The position numbers and the translations under genes were made by a program. From NCBI GenBank assembly GCA_027024625.1, contig JALVRY010000423.1:1-9398 (forward strand): a stretch of 9,398 nucleotides of DNA, read 5' to 3'. The notes below the pieces were generated by a model. That model saw only the letters and a program-made list of their open reading frames with translations, made no database searches and was not told the origin of the DNA. The stretch comes from Thiotrichaceae bacterium (lineage in GTDB: Bacteria > Pseudomonadota > Gammaproteobacteria > Thiotrichales > Thiotrichaceae). Numbering within the stretch: position 1 is the first letter of the stretch; every line of letters begins with the position of its first letter. Positions 4,623 through 9,398 of this stretch are shown here, piece by piece.

Positions 4623-4640
4623 GGGTTAAATCTTGGAATC
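4623..4640 (+). repeat. REP-like element, copy 4
   Basis: GGGTTAAATCTTGGAATC matches copy 2 at 15 of 18 positions. It lies about 50 bases upstream of the Rpn start and marks the right-hand edge of the TA island. Confidence 0.45.
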
Positions 4641-5529
4641 ACCTCACCAACAAACCAAAATAACTTTATCCAACCCTCAACCTAAATTTTTCTATCTATC
4701 CCAGCTATTCAGAATACCAGACATGATTACCTAAAACCTTTTAAGGGCATACCTGCCAGTGCCATCAATAGTGAATGCAGTATTTTGTATTCAGAGGACA
4801 CGCAGGATGAACTTCAAATACGTAAAAAAACTAAAGATTATAAATCCACTAAAACAATAGTTTTTAGATAAAGCATGAATTGCCAAAAATTAGAAAATAC
4901 TACCAAACGCAATTAAAATATTAAGTGCACCACAACCATCCATCACCACGCTACCGCCCTACCGTGCACACTTACAGCATCAATTATTAAAGAAAAAGTG
5001 TCAAAACCCCTCGATTCATCTCAGGAGTTCACACAGACTTTAGTACAGATTCAAAACAATTCCAGTTATTATCATGCCTGACAATAGCACAATAAAAGAA
5101 AGCCTTGTTAATAAACTAGTTAAATATATAACATAAGAACTATGGAGGGCAATTTGCACTCAACTAATAGCAGCTATTCCACTGGAGAAAAAGTTGACTA
5201 ATCATACAATGGCTCCTAACAGATTTAGGGTTGGATCATAACGAAACTAACCTGATATATCCCTGAATCCATAATTTTAAATGCCAATTGCAAGAAGAAC
5301 TGCTTTTTTATATGGGGGGGCATTTTTAAGCAAGGCTGGATCAAGGAAAATGATAGCCATTCCGCACCATTGTGCATACTAAAGCCAAAGTTTAGTAGAT
5401 TCAGATTGATTTGCTAACAAACCCACACCATCTCTACCCCTCGTTCTGTCAACTTGGGCAACAATAGCACACATTTGCGTGGGTGTAGCAATAATTTAAG
5501 TGGACAGCATTCCGTTTAGGCACTACATT
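4641..5529. other. Long AT-rich spacer with no gene
   Basis: Nearly 900 bases between the TA island and the polysaccharide locus. I find no reading frame with family-like sequence on either strand, no tRNA or rRNA and no repeat array. A seven-G run lies at about 5314-5320. A GG-N10-GC pattern resembling a sigma-54 site lies at 5143-5158. The region could hold a regulatory leader, a small RNA or decayed genes, but nothing in it is convincing. Confidence 0.5.
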
Positions 5530-5559
5530 TTAACTTTATTGCAGGTGCTAAAGTATAAT
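5530..5559 (+). promoter_or_regulatory. Sigma-70 promoter of the polysaccharide export gene
   Basis: A perfect -10 TATAAT (5554-5559) lies 18 bases after TTAACT (5530-5535, four of six). Transcription would begin near 5566, leaving a short leader with GGAG at 5572-5575 ten bases ahead of the ATG at 5586. Confidence 0.65.
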
Positions 5560-5585
5560 GCTTTTCTTTTTGGAGTCGCCCAACC

Positions 5586-6299
5586 ATGAATATAAATAAA
5601 AACTTTCTAACTTTTATCTTTCTTTCTTCTCTTTTAGTTTTATTATCTGCGTGCTCATCAAGCACATCTAGTCGTAGTAGCGATGGAGGTAAAGCAACAA
5701 GTGGTATTAAATTTTCTAGCTTGTCTGAGCTTAACTACACTTCTGCACCAAACACGTATCATATAAGCCCTCATGATTTATTAGAAATTAAAGTATTTCA
5801 AGCTGATGAGCTATCGCAGGATGTTAGAGTAAATCCAAATGGTTATATTTCTCTGCCTCTTATTGGCAAAATGAAAGCAGCCGGATTAACGCAAGAACAA
5901 CTCCAGTCTGCCATAACGTCCGCTTTAAAAAGAACATATTTACAAAACCCTCAGGTTAGTATTTTTATTAAGGAATATACCAATCAAAGAGTTACCGTTA
6001 GTGGGGATGTAAAGAAATCCGGTATTTTTCCTATCAGAGGGGAAATGACCGTTCTACAGGCTATTGCTCAGGCGGAGGGCTTGGATGAGCTAGCAAAGCC
6101 AACTGAAGTCATACTATTCAGAAAGAGTAATAAAGGCCAAATAAAAGCATATTTACTTAATTTGAAAGATATCAATAGCGGCGCAAATAAAGATCCTTAT
6201 TTGCAGAATGAAGATAAAATTATCGTTCAACGCTCTGGTGCTCGTCAGTGGTTAAAAGATATTCGAATTAATATTCCATTTATCGGTGCCGCCAAGTAA
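5586..6299 (+). CDS. Wza-like polysaccharide export lipoprotein (Poly_export + SLBB)
   Basis: A 237-residue outer-membrane auxiliary protein for exopolysaccharide or capsule export. Residues 1-23 are a lipoprotein signal peptide with lipobox LSAC (Cys23), followed by a serine-rich linker. The Poly_export domain spans about 57-131 (YHISPHDLLEIKVFQADELS, then NPNGYISLPLIGKMKAAGLT). An SLBB domain follows at about 133-218 (RVTVSGDVKKSGIFPIRG, then MTVLQAIAQAEGL and NEDKIIVQ). E. coli Wza is about 380 residues with further SLBB modules and a pore-forming C-terminal helix. This protein has a single SLBB and a short tail (ARQWLKDIRINIPFIGAAK), so it belongs to the short subclass, which may form the pore differently or with a partner. 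Its own promoter is directly upstream and a strong terminator directly downstream. Confidence 0.9.
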   Translation: MNINKNFLTFIFLSSLLVLLSACSSSTSSRSSDGGKATSGIKFSSLSELNYTSAPNTYHISPHDLLEIKVFQADELSQDVRVNPNGYISLPLIGKMKAAGLTQEQLQSAITSALKRTYLQNPQVSIFIKEYTNQRVTVSGDVKKSGIFPIRGEMTVLQAIAQAEGLDELAKPTEVILFRKSNKGQIKAYLLNLKDINSGANKDPYLQNEDKIIVQRSGARQWLKDIRINIPFIGAAK

Positions 6300-6310
6300 A
6301 ATAGAAAGGA

Positions 6311-6360
6311 GGCGGGTATGGATTTGAGAAATAAATCCATACCCGCCCTATTTTTCTTTT
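6311..6360 (+). terminator. Intrinsic terminator between the export gene and the Wzc-type gene
   Basis: GGCGGGTATGGATTT (6311-6325) and AAATCCATACCCGCC (6333-6347) form a perfect 15-base stem with a seven-base loop, followed by CTATTTTTCTTTT. This is a strong rho-independent terminator 12 bases after the stop codon. It should either end the transcript or act as a polarity point that lowers expression of the following kinase gene. Confidence 0.9.
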
Positions 6361-6463
6361 AGCAAATAAATAATCAAGAAATTAGCCTATGTGATAAGCC
6401 TTATTTTTAATTGGTGCAAAGGCGAATCATTTATCTTTCTAGCTGTTCTAGTGACACTTTCTT

Positions 6464-8782
6464 ATGAATAATAACGACAAAGCAAAATCATTACCTTCAA
6501 ACCAAGAGCATAATCAACTTGCTGTAGGACAGGCTGATGTTTTATACCCTACTAACGCTTACCCTAACTATGCATCCCCGCCTGAGCAAACTGATGATGA
6601 AATCGATTTGCGTGAGCTATGGGCGGTTCTTTCACGAAATAAAGCCCTTATCATTACACTCACGTTATTTATTTTTCTGATAACACTTGTGGTAACTCTG
6701 CTGATGAAACCAATTTATCGAGCAGGCACTACTTTACAGATAAACCCTGAAAATAGTGAAAAAGTAGTTAGCTATGATGTGAATACGCAGGAGCAAGCTT
6801 TTACAGGTAAAGATTTTTACCAGACACAATATGAATTATTAAAAAGCAAGGCACTAGCAAGGCTAGTTATTGATGAGCTTAACTTAGATCATAGGCTAGA
6901 AGGGGACAAGCTCGCCAAACCCTTCTTTTCTGAGTTTCTTGACAATATCAAAGATGAATTGAAGCAAGCCATCGGCTCTATTTCTATTGGAGATGAAGAA
7001 TCTCAAATAAACAAAAGTAAGATAGGCAAAGTACCTGCCGAAACATTATTTCTCAAGAGTTTAACTGTAAGCCCTGTAAAAAATTCTCGTATTGTTAATA
7101 TTTACTATGATCATGAAGACCCTGAGCTTGCTGCTGATATTGTCAATACACTAGCAGATAAATTCATCAAGATGAACTTAGACCGCCGTGTTGATGCCGC
7201 CAGTTATGCTGAAACATTCTTAAAAGAACAACTAGTTCAAGCAAAAAGCCGTTTGCAAGAATCTGAAGCCGACCTAGTTAAATATGCAAAAGAAAGAGGT
7301 ATTATCAATATTGAAGATGCAAAAGGTGGTAACTATTCACTTACCTCTCAGTCGCTTTCCGCATTAAATAAAGCTTTAGCAGAGGCAGAAAGTGAACGAA
7401 TCGATGCCGAAAGCAAATATAAGCACACAACACAATCAAGCAAAGCAACTCGAGTTCAAGAGAACCCCGTTGTTCAACAGCTAAAAGAAAGCAAAGCAAA
7501 GCTTCAGGCTGAGTATCAAGAAAAGCTTGGAATTTATAAACCTGCTTATCCTCTAATGGTACAAATTAGAGGCCGGATTAAAGAGCTGGATTCCGAAATA
7601 CGGAAAGAAATAAATAGCTCTCAACGAGCAGCCAGCTCCATATTAAAAGGTGCTTACATCGCTGCCAAGCAAAAAGAAGATAACATACGCAAAAAGCTAA
7701 AAGCACAAAAAAGTAATTACATGAAATTTAAGGATAACAGCATTCAATACAATACCCTAAAGCGTGAAGTTGAAACAAATCGACAGCTATATAATGATTT
7801 GCTACAAAGAATGAAAGAAGTTGGTGTTGCTGGTAGTGTTGGAACAAACAATTTGTCTGTAGTAGACCGAGCTGAAGTCCCTTATAAAATACACAAGCCG
7901 AATATTAAGCTAAACCTTGCTTTAGGTATGGTACTAGGGCTATTTGTTGGTATTGGTTTCGCCTTTTTACGTGAGTTTTTGAATGATACTGTGAAGTCTT
8001 CCGAAGAAATTGAGCGCTTGACCCATACTAGCGTATTAGGCTTATTACCTTATGTAAAAGGCAGGAAAGATGATCCCGCCTTGCTGGATATCAATAATCC
8101 AAATTCATCTACCTCAGAAGCAATTAGAACACTACGAACTCATCTATTGTTTTCTACACAAGAAGGCATGCCTAAGTCACTGCTTATTACTAGTGCAACG
8201 CCATCAGAGGGAAAATCAAGTCTTAGCATTAATTTGGCTACAATGCTATGTCAATCAGGGAAAACCACTTTACTGATTGATTGTGATTTACGCGTACCAG
8301 CATTGCACAAAAAGTTAAAACTCGATAATAGCGAAGGTCTATCTAACTATCTAACCAATCAGATCGATGAGGAGGCCGCAACAAAAGCAACTGATATTGA
8401 TGGTCTTTTTGTTATTACAGCAGGGCCAAATACTCCAAATCCTGTGGAACTTTTATCAGGTGATAGAATGCAAGAGCTAATGACACTTGCTACTGAAAAA
8501 TTTGATACTGTTATTATTGATGCACCACCTGTCATGGGATTAGCTGACGCATTGGTATTATCCAATTATGTTAATGCAACATTATTTGTTATTGCGTATG
8601 GGCAAGCTAAAAGGAAAGCCGTTCAAGATGCATATAACCGTCTAAAGAATGCACAAGCTAATATTATTGGAACTGTATTTACTAAAGTGAAACAAACATC
8701 TGGCTATGGTGATTACTATTATGACTATTATGGCTACGGCACTGATAAGACTCTAGGCTATTCAGAAAAGAAAGGCACATAA
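6464..8782 (+). CDS. wzc: Wzc-type polysaccharide co-polymerase and tyrosine autokinase (BY-kinase)
   Basis: A 772-residue inner-membrane protein controlling chain length and export through cycles of autophosphorylation. A polar N-terminal extension (1-46) precedes the Wzz domain (IDLRELWAVLSRNK, about 47). TM1 is about 61-81, followed by a periplasmic region with long coiled coils (about 245-470) and TM2 at about 483-503. The cytoplasmic kinase has Walker A SATPSEGKSS (K584), Walker A' LLIDCDLR (D606, D608) and Walker B VIIDAPP (D686). It ends in a tyrosine cluster (YGDYYYDYYGYG, 748-759, plus Y766; eight Tyr), the site of trans-phosphorylation. All key residues are present. The cognate phosphatase (Wzb) is not in the window. 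There is no clear ribosome site ahead of the ATG at 6464. An in-frame TGA at 6452-6454 excludes an earlier start. Confidence 0.95.
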   Translation: MNNNDKAKSLPSNQEHNQLAVGQADVLYPTNAYPNYASPPEQTDDEIDLRELWAVLSRNKALIITLTLFIFLITLVVTLLMKPIYRAGTTLQINPENSEKVVSYDVNTQEQAFTGKDFYQTQYELLKSKALARLVIDELNLDHRLEGDKLAKPFFSEFLDNIKDELKQAIGSISIGDEESQINKSKIGKVPAETLFLKSLTVSPVKNSRIVNIYYDHEDPELAADIVNTLADKFIKMNLDRRVDAASYAETFLKEQLVQAKSRLQESEADLVKYAKERGIINIEDAKGGNYSLTSQSLSALNKALAEAESERIDAESKYKHTTQSSKATRVQENPVVQQLKESKAKLQAEYQEKLGIYKPAYPLMVQIRGRIKELDSEIRKEINSSQRAASSILKGAYIAAKQKEDNIRKKLKAQKSNYMKFKDNSIQYNTLKREVETNRQLYNDLLQRMKEVGVAGSVGTNNLSVVDRAEVPYKIHKPNIKLNLALGMVLGLFVGIGFAFLREFLNDTVKSSEEIERLTHTSVLGLLPYVKGRKDDPALLDINNPNSSTSEAIRTLRTHLLFSTQEGMPKSLLITSATPSEGKSSLSINLATMLCQSGKTTLLIDCDLRVPALHKKLKLDNSEGLSNYLTNQIDEEAATKATDIDGLFVITAGPNTPNPVELLSGDRMQELMTLATEKFDTVIIDAPPVMGLADALVLSNYVNATLFVIAYGQAKRKAVQDAYNRLKNAQANIIGTVFTKVKQTSGYGDYYYDYYGYGTDKTLGYSEKKGT

Positions 8783-8809
8783 GAAATATTTGTTTAAATC
8801 TGAATAATC

Positions 8810-8840
8810 CGTGGCCTCACTGCACCGTAGTGAAGCCACG
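8810..8840. terminator. Hairpin after the Wzc-type gene, possible terminator
   Basis: CGTGGCCTCACT (8810-8821) and AGTGAAGCCACG (8829-8840) form a 12-base stem with one mismatch and a seven-base loop, 28 bases after the stop codon. What follows is AT-rich (AATTAAATTAATAG) but not a T run, so termination may be weak or the hairpin may protect the 3' end of the mRNA. Confidence 0.5.
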
Positions 8841-8888
8841 AATTAAATTAATAGCTAATAAGCTCTAATAGCTTGCAAATAAGCAGGT

Positions 8889-8915
8889 TTAACAAGCGTA
8901 TAATTTTGTTACAAT
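8889..8915 (+). promoter_or_regulatory. Possible promoter of the J-domain gene
   Basis: TTAACA (8889-8894, five of six) is followed after 15 bases by TACAAT (8910-8915, five of six), 36 bases before the ATG at 8952. A separate perfect TATAAT at 8899-8904 has no well-spaced -35 (TTGCAA at 8873-8878 is 20 bases away). Either may serve. The spacing is not ideal for either. Confidence 0.35.
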
Positions 8916-8951
8916 GACTCCCTTCTATTACTTATTAATGCTAGTCAGAAT

Positions 8952-9398
8952 ATGAAGCAACTATCAGTGCTATCAATAGTTCACTACTTATCTAGTCAAA
9001 ATAACGATGACTTACTTAGTAATGAAAATTTAGGCTATATCAGCCAACTACTGACAACACTTTCATCGAAAACAAAGATGCACTATTGGGCGGAATACCA
9101 CAAATTACCTGTTAGCGAACTTTATGATACTTGCTTGAGATTTATCATTCAGCACATACAATTGAACACTCACGACAGTTATCGTGTTCTATTTAATCAG
9201 AGAAAAAGCGATAGATCCAAGCATCTATACCAAAAACACTATCGATTATTGATGAATATATTTCATCCCGACAAAGAGCAATATGGCTCAAGCCTTTACG
9301 ACCGCCAACGCAAAGAGTGCACTAACTTAATTATAAGTGCCTATAAAGAAGTAAAAAGAGACAACATTAATCAAAAAAATATAGGCACACCCAATACC
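8952..9398 (+). CDS. J-domain (DnaJ-like) protein, 5' part, runs off the window
   Basis: The frame opens at ATG 8952 and stays open for 149 codons to the window end, so the gene is cut off. Residues about 90-137 fit helices II and III of a J domain with the invariant HPD at 105-107: HLYQKHYRLLMNIFHPDKEQ, a loop, then RQRKECTNLIISAYKEVKR. HPD is the motif that stimulates Hsp70 (DnaK) ATPase. There is no G/F-rich or zinc-finger region in what is visible, which suggests a specialised class C co-chaperone with an N-terminal domain (1-90, helical, with MHYWAEYHKLP) that I do not recognise. It may serve folding or assembly of the envelope export machinery encoded next to it, but that rests on position alone. 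The ribosome site is weak. Confidence 0.75.
   Translation, partial: MKQLSVLSIVHYLSSQNNDDLLSNENLGYISQLLTTLSSKTKMHYWAEYHKLPVSELYDTCLRFIIQHIQLNTHDSYRVLFNQRKSDRSKHLYQKHYRLLMNIFHPDKEQYGSSLYDRQRKECTNLIISAYKEVKRDNINQKNIGTPNT

Noticed and set aside
4923..4977. Two GTGCAC words about 40 bases apart considered as an inverted repeat or attachment site
   Set aside because: GTGCAC is itself a palindrome and the flanks do not match, so the pairing is likely chance.
8070..8565. Short open frames within the Wzc-type kinase domain (plus 8070-8276, minus 8359-8565)
   Set aside because: Both lie wholly inside the kinase coding region, where Walker motifs fix the reading frame.

Overview
The window looks like an AT-rich accessory region of a bacterial chromosome, most probably from a gammaproteobacterium. 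The reasons are the fused Wzc-type tyrosine autokinase, the Wza-type lipoprotein, the CCCACGC/GCGTGGG palindrome and the remnants of REP-associated tyrosine transposase (RAYT), all common there. I cannot place it to genus. The left half (1-4600) is a strongly mobile-looking toxin-antitoxin (TA) island. The right half (5500-9398) is the start of an exopolysaccharide or capsule export locus on the opposite strand.

Left half: every intact gene is on the minus strand. Going right to left in plus coordinates (the direction of transcription) they are: an Rpn-family PD-(D/E)XK nuclease (3716-4570); a fused Phd-like/UPF0175 antitoxin with its DUF3368 PIN toxin (3066-2288); a DUF2281-type antitoxin without a toxin (2177-1929); a DUF433 antitoxin with its DUF5615 toxin (1730-1171); and an antitoxin with its VapC-like PIN toxin (860-196). 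In each of the three complete pairs the antitoxin comes first and overlaps the toxin by 4, 4 or 16 bases, so translation is probably coupled. Short inverted or direct repeats in front of two antitoxins look like autoregulatory operators.

Between these cassettes lie fragments of mobile genes. They include the first 19 codons of a RAYT transposase (94-150), two copies of a RAYT C-terminal helix-turn-helix tail (1058-1174 and 3491-3637) and a second copy of the Rpn C-terminus (1888-1953). This last copy has replaced whatever followed the DUF2281 antitoxin. There are also four degenerate copies of a GGGTCAAGTCTTGCAATC-type element and three copies of a longer dispersed block that contains a perfect 24-base repeat. 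The pattern is that of a cassette array grown and eroded by REP/RAYT and Rpn-linked recombination.

Right half: about 1 kb without a gene (4580-5585) ends in a good sigma-70 promoter. It reads into a short Wza-like outer-membrane export lipoprotein (5586-6299). A near-perfect intrinsic terminator (6311-6360) separates this from a 772-residue Wzc-type chain-length regulator and tyrosine autokinase (6464-8782). After another hairpin comes the 5' part of a J-domain protein with an HPD motif (8952 to beyond the window end). Wza-like and Wzc-like proteins would together form the envelope-spanning export channel and its phosphorylation switch. Glycosyltransferases, flippase and polymerase are not in the window and would be expected downstream.
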